64,000 nucleotides of DNA from an uncultured Clostridia bacterium (GTDB lineage: Bacteria; Bacillota; Clostridia; Christensenellales; Aristaeellaceae), in assembly GCA_934632155.1 (NCBI GenBank), contig CAKTXZ010000002.1:1-64000 (forward strand). Reading direction: 5' to 3'. Numbering within the stretch: the stretch's first letter is position 1; each line of letters starts with the position of its first letter. Shown here piece by piece: positions 7,033 through 15,565 of the stretch. The notes below the pieces were generated by a model. That model made no database searches. It was not told where the DNA came from and saw only the letters and a list, made by a program, of their open reading frames with translations. Made by a program: the position numbers and the translations under genes.

Positions 7033-8961
7033 TTAATCTTCGATATCGGCAGCGGCCTCCTCGGCGCGCTCCCATGTCTCGTAGGCGGCGGCAAGAAGGC
7101 TCTTGAGCCGCTGATATTCCTTCGCGGCGGCGGCCGCCTTTTCCGGCACGGAGAAAACGGCGGGCGTTGCCATGAGCGCCTCATGCTCGGCCACGGCTTG
7201 CTCCGCGGCGGCGACGTCAGCCTCGGCAAGGCGTACGGCTTCGCGGATCGCCTTGATCTTTTCGCGCGCCACGCGTTCGCGCCGCTTTTCCTTGCCGGCC
7301 TCTGTGCGGGTCATGTCGGCGTACTTGACGTCCCGGTCGCTTTGCGCGTTTTCCCAAGCAAGGCGCGCCTGATAATCGTCGAAGTTTCCGGCGTATTCCT
7401 TCACGCCCGCAGGGCTGAGCACAGCGACGCGGTTGGCGAAGCGGTTAATGAAATAGCGGTCGTGGGAAACGGCGAGAATCGTGCCCTCAAAGTGCTCCAG
7501 CGCGTCCTCGAGCACTTCGCGGCTGTCCATGTCCAGATGGTTGGTCGGCTCGTCCAGCAGCAGGAAATTATCCTTGCGCAGCATCAGCTCCGTCAGCGCC
7601 ACGCGCCCCTTTTCGCCGCCGGAAAGCGTGTGAATGGGCATGAACACATCCTCGCCCGTGAACAGGAACAGCCCCAGCGCGCTGCGGATATCCGTCTGCT
7701 CCATGCGCGGAAAGGCGTCCCATACCTCGTCCAGCACGGTTTTTTCGGGGTGCAGCGTTTTTTGCTGCTGGTCGTAATAGCCCACATCCACGTTTGCGCC
7801 CCAGCGGATGACGCCCGCGTCCTGCGTCTGCTGGCCCGTCAGGCATTTGAGAAGCGTGGATTTGCCCACGCCGTTTGGGCCCAGCAGCGCCACGCGGTCG
7901 CCGGCGCGCAGGGTCAGGCTGACGTGCTGAAAAAGGCTGTGGCCGTCGAAGCCCTTGGCGAGGTCTCGAATTGAAAGCACGTCCTCGCCCGTGCGCCGCG
8001 CGGCCGTAAAGCGAAAGCGCACCTGCTTTTCATCCTGCGGCCTGTCCAGCCGTTCGATCTTTTCCAGCCGCTTTTCGCGGCTTTCCGCCGCCTTGATGGA
8101 TTTTTCACGGTTGAAGGATTTATACCGTGCGATGATCGCTTCCTCGCGCGCGATCAGCTTTTGCTGCTGCTCCCAAGCGCGCATGCGCACCTCGAAGCGC
8201 TGCGCGCGCTGCGTCATATAGGCGGAATAATTGCCGGTATACTGCTCCGCCGTGCCCAGCAGCAGCTCCGTGACGTTCGTGCAGACGCGATCCAGAAAGT
8301 AGCGGTCATGCGATACGACGATGACCGCGCCGCGATAGGCCGCAAGATATTTTTCCAGCCAGTCCAGCGCGGCCAGATCCAGATGGTTGGTCGGCTCGTC
8401 CAGCAGCAGCAGGTCGGGCTTTTGCAGCAGCAGCTTCGCCAGACACAGGCGCGTCAATTCGCCGCCCGAGAGCAGTGTGGCGGGCTGATCGTACTGGCGC
8501 TTTTCAAAGCCGAGTCCGGCCAGCACGCCCTGAACCGAGGATTTCCAGCCGTAGCCGTCCGCCTTCTCGAAGGCGTCGTTCAGCCGCGCGTACATTTCGC
8601 CCAGCCGCGTCAGCTCCGCTTCGTCCGCGGCGCTTGCCATTTCGCTCTCCAGCGCGCGCAGCCTTTCCTCCATCGCGAACACGGGCGCGAAGACCGCCTT
8701 GAGCTCGTCGAACACGGTGCTGCCGTCGCCCGCGGCGTATTGCTGCTCCATATAGCCCAGCCGCAGCCCCTTCATCAGCGCCACGCTGCCGCCGTCCGCC
8801 TGCTCACGGCCGGAGAGGATGCGAAGAAGCGTCGTTTTTCCGCAGCCGTTCACGCCCACCAGTCCCATGCGCTGGCCGTCCTGCAGGGTGAAGGATACGT
8901 CCTTGAGCACGGCGTTTCCGCCGAAGGCCTTTTGCAGATGCTGCACCGTCAATACAATCAT
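7033..8961 (-). CDS. ABC-F family ATPase (translation factor / ribosome protection type)
   Basis: A 642-residue soluble protein with two ABC ATPase domains and no membrane segment, the ABC-F layout. Domain 1 has Walker A GVNGCGKT (36-43), LSGGE and LLLLDEPTNHLD. A charged linker (the P-site tRNA interaction motif region) follows, then domain 2 with GPNGVGKST, LSGGEKGR and a second LLLDEPTNHLD. The C-terminal tail of roughly 100 residues is a coiled coil. ABC-F proteins act at the ribosomal E site; some give antibiotic resistance, others rescue stalled ribosomes. Length and tail resemble YdiF/Uup-type housekeeping members more than short resistance forms. The start follows AGGT, a weak site. 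Confidence 0.92.
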   Translation of the reverse strand: MIVLTVQHLQKAFGGNAVLKDVSFTLQDGQRMGLVGVNGCGKTTLLRILSGREQADGGSVALMKGLRLGYMEQQYAAGDGSTVFDELKAVFAPVFAMEERLRALESEMASAADEAELTRLGEMYARLNDAFEKADGYGWKSSVQGVLAGLGFEKRQYDQPATLLSGGELTRLCLAKLLLQKPDLLLLDEPTNHLDLAALDWLEKYLAAYRGAVIVVSHDRYFLDRVCTNVTELLLGTAEQYTGNYSAYMTQRAQRFEVRMRAWEQQQKLIAREEAIIARYKSFNREKSIKAAESREKRLEKIERLDRPQDEKQVRFRFTAARRTGEDVLSIRDLAKGFDGHSLFQHVSLTLRAGDRVALLGPNGVGKSTLLKCLTGQQTQDAGVIRWGANVDVGYYDQQQKTLHPEKTVLDEVWDAFPRMEQTDIRSALGLFLFTGEDVFMPIHTLSGGEKGRVALTELMLRKDNFLLLDEPTNHLDMDSREVLEDALEHFEGTILAVSHDRYFINRFANRVAVLSPAGVKEYAGNFDDYQARLAWENAQSDRDVKYADMTRTEAGKEKRRERVAREKIKAIREAVRLAEADVAAAEQAVAEHEALMATPAVFSVPEKAAAAAKEYQRLKSLLAAAYETWERAEEAAADIED

Positions 8962-9023
8962 TTTTTCTACCTATGCTTCCCAAGCCGCTGTGCTCGCGGC
9001 CTATATCATGATAACGCAAAGAA

Positions 9024-9050
9024 AGGGCTGACGATTGTTTTGTCAGCCCT
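9024..9050 (-). terminator. Hairpin terminator after secG
   Basis: Arms 9024-9032 and 9042-9050 form a perfect 9-bp stem (AGGGCTGAC). On the minus strand TTTCTTTGCG follows. It separates secG from the ABC-F gene. Confidence 0.6.
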
Positions 9051-9072
9051 GGATAACCCGAAGAAGACGGAT

Positions 9073-9312
9073 TTATTTTGCGACAAAGAGCATGACCAGC
9101 GCCAGCACCACGAACACAATAGCGGACACCTTCGTCGCCATCGCCAGCTTGCCCTCAAGGGTGGCGTTCTTATTTTTGCCAAAGAACGTCTCGCTGCCGC
9201 CCGTCAGGGCGCTCATGCCGTCGGATTCATTGGACTGAAGCAAAACCGTCACGATCATTACAATCGCGGAAAGAACCATCAGAATGTTCAGGATAATCTC
9301 CACAGCGCTCAT
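9073..9312 (-). CDS. secG: Preprotein translocase subunit SecG
   Basis: A 79-residue membrane protein, typical SecG length. Two transmembrane helices (about 3-22 and 55-76) flank the conserved cytoplasmic loop LLQSNESDGMSALTGGSETF and the NKNATLEGKLA segment. SecG associates with SecY and SecE in the general secretion channel. The start at 9312 is chosen because AAGGAGG precedes it, unlike the upstream ATG. The rnr-smpB neighbours common in Firmicutes are absent. Confidence 0.93.
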   Translation of the reverse strand: MSAVEIILNILMVLSAIVMIVTVLLQSNESDGMSALTGGSETFFGKNKNATLEGKLAMATKVSAIVFVVLALVMLFVAK

Positions 9313-9345
9313 ACCTTCGTACCTCCTTGAAATCACACGCAAGCT

Positions 9346-9374
9346 ATTTTACCATACCGCGCAGAAAATTACAA
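9346..9374 (-). promoter_or_regulatory. Promoter of secG
   Basis: On the minus strand TTGTAA (complement of 9369-9374), 17 bases, then TAAAAT (9346-9351), 34 bases before the secG ATG. Confidence 0.6.
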
Positions 9375-9422
9375 GCATACGGGGGAAAAAAGTGGCCGAA
9401 ACATGCGTTTTTTTTCGCTTTT

Positions 9423-10817
9423 TCAGGTGATTGGCGTTTCCTCGCGGCGAATGCCCGTCTTGTCCCGCCGCCATTTGCCCGAAAGCACGAACCAGCCGCT
9501 GAGCATCACGCCAAAGAGCGTGGCCGCAGGCCCGGCCAGCCCAACGCCGGTCAGCCCCAAGCCCAGCGCCGCGCCCAGCGCCAGCGCCACGGGAATGCGC
9601 AGCAGCAGCGAGGAAAGCGCGCCGGAAAGAAGGGTGAAGAAGGTATGTCCCGCGCCCATAATCAGGCCGTTGAGGCAAAACTGCATGGGCACAAGCAGAT
9701 AATCAAAGGAGAAGGTGCGCATATATTCAACGCCCTTGGCGATGGTTTCCGGGTTTTGATCGAAAAAGCCGATGATCTGCCCGGGGAAGAGCTGAACCAC
9801 TGCAAAAATCGCCGCGTTGAGCGAAAGCGCGACAATCATGCCCACCCACATGCTCTTCTTCGCGCGCTCGTGCAGCCCGGCGCCGATATTCTGCGCCGCG
9901 AAAGCGCTGACCGAGGAGGACATGGCCACCGCCGGCAGAATGGCGAAGGAATTGAATTTTCCCACTACGCCGACCGCGGCGGAGGCGACGTAGCCGCCGA
10001 TGGTGTTTACCAGCGTCGTCATGACCAGAAAGGAGATGTTGACGATGATGCTTTGCACCGAGGAGGGGATGCCCAGCTTAATCATCATACGCATTTTTTC
10101 TTTTACAATGCGGAAGGAGCGCGGCTTAAAATCAAACAGCGATTTGGATTTGCTCAGATATCCGGCCGCCATGATGAGGCTGACGGCCTGCGCGATGACC
10201 GTGGCCCAAGCTGCGCCGGCCGCGCCCATGTTCAGCCCCTTGACCAGCCAAAGATCCAGCGCGATATTGACGGCGCACGCCACGCCCACGAAAATCAGCG
10301 GATGCACGGAATCGCCCATCCCGCGCTGAATGGAGGAAATGGCGTTGTAGCCGAAGATAAACAGCGTGCCCGCCAGACAGATGATCAAATACTCCTGCGC
10401 ATACTCAAAGGATTCCTTCGGCGTTTCCAATAGGCGCAGCAGCGGCGCGGAGAGCGCGATCATGACCGCCGTGAGCACCGCGCCGACAATGCCCAGCAGC
10501 GAAAACATCGTGCCCACGGTCTGCGAAGCGTCCTCCTGCTTCCGCGCGCCGATGTATTGTCCCACCATCACCGTGCCGGAAACCGTCAGGCCGCTGACCG
10601 CCATGGCCACCAGATGGGTGATCTGGCTGCCGATATTGACGCCGGAGAGAATGGCTGTGCGCACGGCGGCGTCTGCGTGCGAAAAATTGCCGACCACCCA
10701 CATATCCACCGCGCCGTAGAGCGCCTGCAGAATATTGGAAAGCAGGAAGGGCATGGCGAAGGTAATCATGCCGCGCCCGATTGAGCCTTGGGTAAAATCT
10801 TGCTGCTTTGCGCTCAT
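9423..10817 (-). CDS. MATE family multidrug/toxin exporter
   Basis: A 464-residue, twelve-helix membrane protein. The MATE pattern is visible in both halves: a buried start (FAMPFLLSNILQALYGAVDMW), the second-half equivalent (LGIPSSVQSIIVNISFLVM) and GMGDSVHPLIFVGVACAVNI between helices 4 and 5. Such proteins export cationic compounds or toxins using Na+ or H+ gradients. ATG at 10817 has AAAGGGG upstream; the first ATG in the frame (10844) has none. It is monocistronic with its own promoter. The substrate is unknown. Confidence 0.92.
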   Translation of the reverse strand: MSAKQQDFTQGSIGRGMITFAMPFLLSNILQALYGAVDMWVVGNFSHADAAVRTAILSGVNIGSQITHLVAMAVSGLTVSGTVMVGQYIGARKQEDASQTVGTMFSLLGIVGAVLTAVMIALSAPLLRLLETPKESFEYAQEYLIICLAGTLFIFGYNAISSIQRGMGDSVHPLIFVGVACAVNIALDLWLVKGLNMGAAGAAWATVIAQAVSLIMAAGYLSKSKSLFDFKPRSFRIVKEKMRMMIKLGIPSSVQSIIVNISFLVMTTLVNTIGGYVASAAVGVVGKFNSFAILPAVAMSSSVSAFAAQNIGAGLHERAKKSMWVGMIVALSLNAAIFAVVQLFPGQIIGFFDQNPETIAKGVEYMRTFSFDYLLVPMQFCLNGLIMGAGHTFFTLLSGALSSLLLRIPVALALGAALGLGLTGVGLAGPAATLFGVMLSGWFVLSGKWRRDKTGIRREETPIT

Positions 10818-10852
10818 TACCAAATCCCCTTTAGTAAAATGCATACCAGATT

Positions 10853-10881
10853 ATTATATCAAAAAACGTTGAAAAATGCAA
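10853..10881 (-). promoter_or_regulatory. Promoter of the MATE gene
   Basis: On the minus strand TTGCAT (complement of 10876-10881), 17 bases, TATAAT (10853-10858) with an extended TG, 36 bases before the start codon. Confidence 0.65.
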
Positions 10882-11800
10882 GGTTTTGGGGCCCACGCCG
10901 CACGGTCGCAACGTCGAATTAGAAAAGCATGAAGGCAACGGCGAAGAGAGGGAATCAAGGACATGGGCACAGATTTTTCCTTTTGCGCCTAATGGAAGCC
11001 CTCCTGGGTTCAGGGCGCTGCTTGAATGCAGGAAGCATAAAACGCCGCCCCCGCCAGCTATCGGGAACATGGTCTTTTCTGATGCGGGAATGATCTTCAT
11101 GGAAGGATACATCCAAACAATCATGGAGGCGTTCTCAATGCCCCTGCTTTCTCCGGGCATGCGCAAATGACTCGACACTGTTCAGGAAAGTCATCGCATA
11201 GCGGATCTCGGAGGATTCAACTTCCCCCACGGGAACATGAGAAGGAGCCATGCCAAAGCATGGCAATCCCGATCGTTCCGCGGCATGCGCCAATCCAGAC
11301 AAGTCTGAGAGCCGATAATAAATCCTTTCTCGATGCTTCCGTGTTCCTTGTCAACCGTTTCACAGGAGGCCGCTTCCGCATGGCGGCTACCATTGAAGCG
11401 GAAGGAGCCTGCATGCCCTTGCCGCGGAAAGCAAACAAATCAGGCGCAGGGCTATCGGACGCGGGGGGGTATCAGACGCACCGAACGGGATCTGAGCGTT
11501 CGCAGAGGGGCCTTGAAGCGCTTTAGCGAAGGCGAGGATATGCGTGCGCCGCATGCGGAAGGCAAGAAATTTCCCGAAGGCTGCGCGCCCGGGGCGGTAT
11601 CGCCGGTTCGCGTACCGGGCAACGGAGAAGAGCCTTCAACCGCTTCGCCGCAGCGGGCGCATGAAAGACGGCGCACAGGATACCTTCCCGTCTGCCGGCG
11701 GCGTGCAGCGCCGCCTGCGCCGCGCCCGCGTTTCAGGGGCTGTGAAGCCTGCTTGCCATAATATTTGAAAGGAGGAGCTTTTTTATTTGAACGCAAAAAG
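10882..11800. other. About 900 bases without a supported gene
   Basis: GC-rich DNA with many short frames on both strands. The longest (10831-11178 minus, 11333-11761 plus) lack ribosome sites and recognisable motifs and have arginine/proline-rich shadow composition. Small palindromes occur, for example CCATGC-CAAA-GCATGG near 11249. I see no gene; decayed accessory DNA is the simplest reading. Confidence 0.45.
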
Positions 11801-11820
11801 GTTCCTTTCTGTCGGGCATG

Positions 11821-11872
11821 ACCGCGCGGCGGTTTCGTGCTATAATGATGAAGAAAACCGCGCGGCGGTTTC
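11821..11872 (+). promoter_or_regulatory. Promoter of the sigma-factor operon framed by a 16-bp direct repeat
   Basis: ACCGCGCGGCGGTTTC occurs exactly at 11821-11836 and 11857-11872, with start points 36 bases apart. Between them TGCTATAAT (11838-11846) is an extended -10. The repeats would lie over the -35 region and just after the start site, suitable for an operator. The leader to the sigma-factor GTG at 12059 is about 200 bases. Confidence 0.5.
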
Positions 11873-12058
11873 TTTGGGTCGACGGGAAGCTGACAATCAG
11901 ACTAAAAAAGCGCGGCGGCCTCTCCGCATGGACGGGCGCTGCGCCGGCATTGCGCCGCCAAGCGCGGCGGCGCCAAAAAACAAAATTTTACGAAGAACGC
12001 ATCTGCGTGTAACAAACGGCGTGCTTTTCGGATTAATAGGGTGAAAGGAGGGACGCCG

Positions 12059-12556
12059 GTGGACAGGGAAACAAACTGGGATATGCTCTATGAGGAATAT
12101 GCGCGCCCTGTTTATCTTTACCTGCGCAGCCTGTGCCGAGACGAACGGCTGGCGGAGGACCTGACGCAGGAAACCTTCTTCCGCGCCATGAAGAGCATCC
12201 ACCGCTTTGACGGAAGCTGCCGGTTGGTCACATGGCTGTGCCAAATCGGCAAGCATCTATGGTACCGAGAGCTGGAAAGGCGCAAAAAGCGCCGCCCGGA
12301 TGCGCCGCTGGAGGAGGAAGCCTTGGTCGCGCCGCAAAGCGTGCAGGCGCAAATCGAAAGCGACGAGGGCAGAATCGACCTGTTCCGTGCCCTGCAGACG
12401 CTTTCTCCGGGCGCGCGGGAGGTCGTTTACCTCCGGGTGATGGGCGATCTGAGCTTCCGCCAAATCGGAGAGGTATTGGGCGAGAGCGAGAACTGGGCCC
12501 GTGTCAATTTCTACCGGGCAAAGGAAAAATTGCGGAAAGGATGGCCGACAACATGA
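12059..12556 (+). CDS. ECF-type RNA polymerase sigma factor
   Basis: A 165-residue sigma-70 family protein with only regions 2 and 4. Region 2 has LYEEYARPVYLYLRSLC and the LAEDLTQETFFRAM segment, and region 4 has LSPGAREVVYLRVMGDLSFRQIGEVLGES with its helix-turn-helix. GTG at 12059 is preferred to the GTG at 12041 because AAAGGAGGG lies between them. Its last bases overlap the anti-sigma gene (ATGA), showing translational coupling. Target promoters cannot be read from the window, but direct repeats at its own promoter suggest feedback control. Confidence 0.92.
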   Translation: MDRETNWDMLYEEYARPVYLYLRSLCRDERLAEDLTQETFFRAMKSIHRFDGSCRLVTWLCQIGKHLWYRELERRKKRRPDAPLEEEALVAPQSVQAQIESDEGRIDLFRALQTLSPGAREVVYLRVMGDLSFRQIGEVLGESENWARVNFYRAKEKLRKGWPTT

Positions 12557-13503
12557 GTGATAATTCTCCGAATACCAAGCTGCCCTGCGCCGCGGCGCGG
12601 GATCTGATTCCGCTGTACGCGGATAACCTGACCAGCGAGGAGACCAACGAGCTGATGCGGGAGCACATCGCCGGTTGCCCTGCCTGCGCGCAGAGTCTGG
12701 GCATTTCACAGAGCAAGCTGGAATTCCAGAAAAACGGCGGCGACCCCGATTTTCAGGCCAAGCGCGCGCTGAAACGGCTGTGGCGCAAGCGTCTGCTGGC
12801 CATTCTGGCGGCGCTCACGGCGCTGGTTCTGCTGCTGAGCCTTTTCAGCAATCTGAGAACGCGCCTGCTGTACGCCGACAATCTGGAAATTGCCGGGCGC
12901 TATCAGCTGCCCGATGGGCGAATTGTCATCGCGCTGCGCGCGCCGGGGCTTAACGCCGGAAACGCGCTGCTGCTGACAAGCTATTCCATCCACGGCGAAT
13001 ACGACAGCACCAGACTGCGTTCGCTCGTATGGCACGGCGCGACGTCGCCCGGTTTCATGACGCAGGTGGAGGACTCGGAAAAAATTGAATTTCAAACGGC
13101 GGATGAGCCGAAAAAGCTCCGGCTTACCGAGCTCGTCAGCGTCAGCGTCGCCTACACCTTATGGGATAAGCTGTTCAAGGGCGACGCGGGACTGGGCGAC
13201 GTGATGTATCTGGTCGTTGATCCTCAAAACGCTGCCGCCGCCGCCAATTACAAATACAACGACGCGGAAGCCGCGCTGCTGCAGCGCGAGGACGCGGAGG
13301 TTGCGCTCGAAATTCTGTGGAATCACTTCGGCAAAATCATCTATCACTCCGAAGAGGACGCTTCGGCGCTGCGGCAGGTGACGGGCGAGGAGGCGGCCGT
13401 GCTGCTCAAGGCGGTTCAGGCTTACCAGAAACCGCACGGCGCTGCGAATTCCACCACGATAAAAGAAGGCCCGGACGCGTTGGACGCCCTGATGGCAAAA
13501 TAA
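12553..13503 (+). CDS. Zinc-finger anti-sigma factor, membrane-anchored
   Basis: A 316-residue protein. Its N terminus holds a zf-HC2 anti-sigma domain with His38, Cys42 and Cys45 (HIAGCPAC) and Cys12 in a plausible fourth-ligand position. One transmembrane helix (about 80-99, LLAILAALTALVLLLSLFS) follows, then a large extracytoplasmic domain of about 215 residues that I do not recognise and that is presumably the sensor. The start at 12553 gives the ATGA overlap; the ATG at 12541 has no spaced ribosome site. By family knowledge it should hold the sigma factor until a surface signal arrives. Confidence 0.85.
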   Translation: MSDNSPNTKLPCAAARDLIPLYADNLTSEETNELMREHIAGCPACAQSLGISQSKLEFQKNGGDPDFQAKRALKRLWRKRLLAILAALTALVLLLSLFSNLRTRLLYADNLEIAGRYQLPDGRIVIALRAPGLNAGNALLLTSYSIHGEYDSTRLRSLVWHGATSPGFMTQVEDSEKIEFQTADEPKKLRLTELVSVSVAYTLWDKLFKGDAGLGDVMYLVVDPQNAAAAANYKYNDAEAALLQREDAEVALEILWNHFGKIIYHSEEDASALRQVTGEEAAVLLKAVQAYQKPHGAANSTTIKEGPDALDALMAK

Positions 13504-13590
13504 CATCCGCCGATTCCCCGCCATACGGGCGGCCCTTCATGCAGCGAACCGGAAAACAGCATCCGGATCGCCCGTGAAGCGCCGTCCGTT

Positions 13591-14220
13591 TTATTCCGCA
13601 TCCTCCAAGGCGGCAAGATTGCCCGACTGAATCAGCGGAATATTGCGTTGGATTTTTGCTTCATCCCAATCCCACCAGCGCAGCGCCTCCAGCCGCTCGA
13701 CGGTTGCGTCGTCAAAGCGCCTGCGGATTGGCCTTGCCGGCACGCCGCCCACAACGGTGTAGGGCGGCACATCCCTTGTAACCACCGCGCGAGCGCCGAT
13801 TACCGCGCCGTCCCCGATCGTCACGCCCGACAGCACGACCGCCTCGTAGCCGATCCATACGTCGTTGCCGACGACGGTGTCGCCCTTGTTATCCCACGCG
13901 CGGCAGATGTCCTTCACGTCAAGCCCCCATTCATCAAAGAAGATGGGGAACGTGTAGTTCGCCAGCGACTTCATCGTATGGTTGCCGCTTGTAAAGAGAA
14001 ATTTCGCGCCGCAGGCAATGGAACAAAATTTGCCGATCACCAGCCGGTCGCCGTTAATCGGGTAATGGTAGAGGACGTTGTTCTTCTCAAAATCGCGCGG
14101 ATCGCGGGCAAAATCATTGTAAATGGTGTATTCGCCGACTTCAATATTCGGGCCTGCGATTACATTTTTCAGGTACACCGTCTGCCGGTCATGCGGGCGG
14201 GGATAGATTTTTTCGTTCAT
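13591..14220 (-). CDS. Vat/CatB-type xenobiotic O-acetyltransferase
   Basis: A 209-residue left-handed beta-helix enzyme of usual family length. Hexapeptide repeats run through [46 protein letters not shown] and end in [17 protein letters not shown]. The catalytic histidine of the family lies in the GNHTMKSL loop. Members acetylate streptogramin A or chloramphenicol; many chromosomal relatives have unknown substrates. ATG at 14220 follows GAAAGGGAG. Resistance is possible but not shown. Confidence 0.85.
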   Translation of the reverse strand: MNEKIYPRPHDRQTVYLKNVIAGPNIEVGEYTIYNDFARDPRDFEKNNVLYHYPINGDRLVIGKFCSIACGAKFLFTSGNHTMKSLANYTFPIFFDEWGLDVKDICRAWDNKGDTVVGNDVWIGYEAVVLSGVTIGDGAVIGARAVVTRDVPPYTVVGGVPARPIRRRFDDATVERLEALRWWDWDEAKIQRNIPLIQSGNLAALEDAE

Positions 14221-14304
14221 GGCCGTTCTCCCTTTCATTTTTCATGTCAAGCCTTTCAGACGGCGCGTTCAGTCCCCCGGAAATACCACGCCTGCGAGAA
14301 CCTT

Positions 14305-14493
14305 CTATTTTCCGGCGTTTCCATTCGCTGCGCCTTTTTGTTCCGGTTTTGCGCAAAACAAAGGCATTCCCAGCGCGGCGTTAAAGCCCGTCGCGGCAAA
14401 CACGCTGAACCGCTCCGCCACGCCGAAGTATTCCGCCGGCACAAGCTTCATGCCCAGCGCGCCGACGAGCATCACGCCCGGAGCCAATCTCGC
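14305..14493 (-). pseudogene. C-terminal remnant of a membrane protein (DUF998-like)
   Basis: In the frame ending at 14305, about 60 residues from LAPGVMLVGALGMKL through YFGVAERFSVFAATGFNAAL read like the last two helices of a multi-helix membrane protein. The xGxxERxSxF pattern recalls DUF998 proteins. The fragment starts abruptly where the PstS-like gene loses its natural end, in another frame. I infer a deletion that joined two genes. Confidence 0.45.
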
Positions 14494-15565
14494 CGGACGC
14501 AATCGGCGCGCGGACAATGCCCGCATGACAGCGCAGCGGCACGTAGCCCGCCTGCCGCACCGCCTTTTGCCCCTCCTCGCCCACCAGCCAATCGACAAAG
14601 GCCGCGGTATTGGCGTCGCCCTTGCGATAAACGGCGTAGTAGTTCACCGTAAAGGGATACGCGCCGGACTGGAGGTTTTCCTCCGCAGGCGTAACGCCGT
14701 CGACAGCCAGTACCTTCACGCCGCTGCTTTCCACCAGCGCGTTTACATAATAAAGATAGCTATACCCGATCGCGCCCGGCCCATTGCTGTAATTGCCGAT
14801 CTGCCGCACCGCCTCGGCCATGCCGTCGGAGACATAGTTTTCCTGCGCCTCCCGAATCTCCAGCCCCCGCATCACCATTTCCTCCATAGCGGTCTGGCTG
14901 CCGCTGCCGTGCGGGCGCTGGTACGCAAAAAGCTGCTGTGCGTTTCCGCCCAGCTCCGCCCATGTGTCGTGCATTCCCTGATAAATTTCCTGAATCTGCC
15001 GCACCGTCAGGCTGTCGACAGGGTTCGCCTCGTTCACCATAAAAACAAACGCGTCGTAGCAGAAGGGGACGTAAACCAGCTCCACCCCGGCGTCCGCCGC
15101 GGCCTGCCGCTCGTCGGCGTTGGGATACGTCGCCAGCACCAGATCAATGGGATGGGCGTCGTCCATCATCACCCCCTGGCTTTTAATCGTCGCCAGGGGG
15201 TTGGCCTTGCCGTACGTCAGCCGGTCGTAGGCATAGGGCGTGGTGGAGAAATTGACAAAGCCGTTCATATCGCCTTCCTCCAGCCCCAGCCACTGCCGCG
15301 CCAGCTCCATAGCCATGGGCACGCATACCGTGCTGCCGTCCATGCTGGGCCATGTGCCGTAATCGCAGATATACAGGTTATCATAGCCCGCCAGCGGCTT
15401 CCTTTCTCCCAGATGGAACCTTCCGTCCGTCGCCGCCTGCTCCCAATCCTCCGTCTTGCTCACAGCCCGGTTGATCTGGCTCCACGAGCCGGCCACCGTT
15501 TCCTCCGCCCATCCGGGAACCGCCAGCATCATGCAGGCCAGCCAAACGCATAAGAACCGTTTCAT
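14381..15565 (-). CDS. PstS-like periplasmic-type binding protein with aberrant C-terminal tail
   Basis: A 394-residue secreted protein. The signal peptide (MKRFLCVWLACMMLAVPGWA) is followed by a phosphate-binding-protein fold. The anion-loop motif reads HGSGSQTAMEE near 240, and the domain ends with the usual EEGQKAVRQAGYVPLR near 360. PstS-like proteins normally stop there; here about 35 arginine-rich residues follow from an out-of-frame neighbouring remnant, so the native stop is lost. No pstCAB genes accompany it. Its ATG (AAGGAGG upstream) overlaps the stop of the leucine-rich-repeat gene by four bases, so the two are translated together. The ligand is uncertain. Confidence 0.8.
   Translation of the reverse strand: MKRFLCVWLACMMLAVPGWAEETVAGSWSQINRAVSKTEDWEQAATDGRFHLGERKPLAGYDNLYICDYGTWPSMDGSTVCVPMAMELARQWLGLEEGDMNGFVNFSTTPYAYDRLTYGKANPLATIKSQGVMMDDAHPIDLVLATYPNADERQAAADAGVELVYVPFCYDAFVFMVNEANPVDSLTVRQIQEIYQGMHDTWAELGGNAQQLFAYQRPHGSGSQTAMEEMVMRGLEIREAQENYVSDGMAEAVRQIGNYSNGPGAIGYSYLYYVNALVESSGVKVLAVDGVTPAEENLQSGAYPFTVNYYAVYRKGDANTAAFVDWLVGEEGQKAVRQAGYVPLRCHAGIVRAPIASGEIGSGRDARRRAGHEACAGGILRRGGAVQRVCRDGL

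Noticed and set aside
10831..11178. Minus-strand frame of 115 codons upstream of the MATE gene
   Set aside because: It overlaps the MATE promoter, lacks a ribosome site and has no recognisable motif.
11787..12044. Possible 85-codon leader peptide (TTG start) before the sigma factor
   Set aside because: AAAGGAGG is present, but the frame runs across the predicted promoter and its repeated DRAAVS segment is only the translated direct repeat.
13591..14220. Calling the Vat-like gene an antibiotic resistance gene
   Set aside because: The fold and motifs fit, but many chromosomal relatives have other substrates and nothing here shows resistance.
14381..15565. Calling the binding protein PstS of a phosphate importer
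   Set aside because: No pstCAB or phoU genes are near, and the anion loop differs in part from standard PstS.
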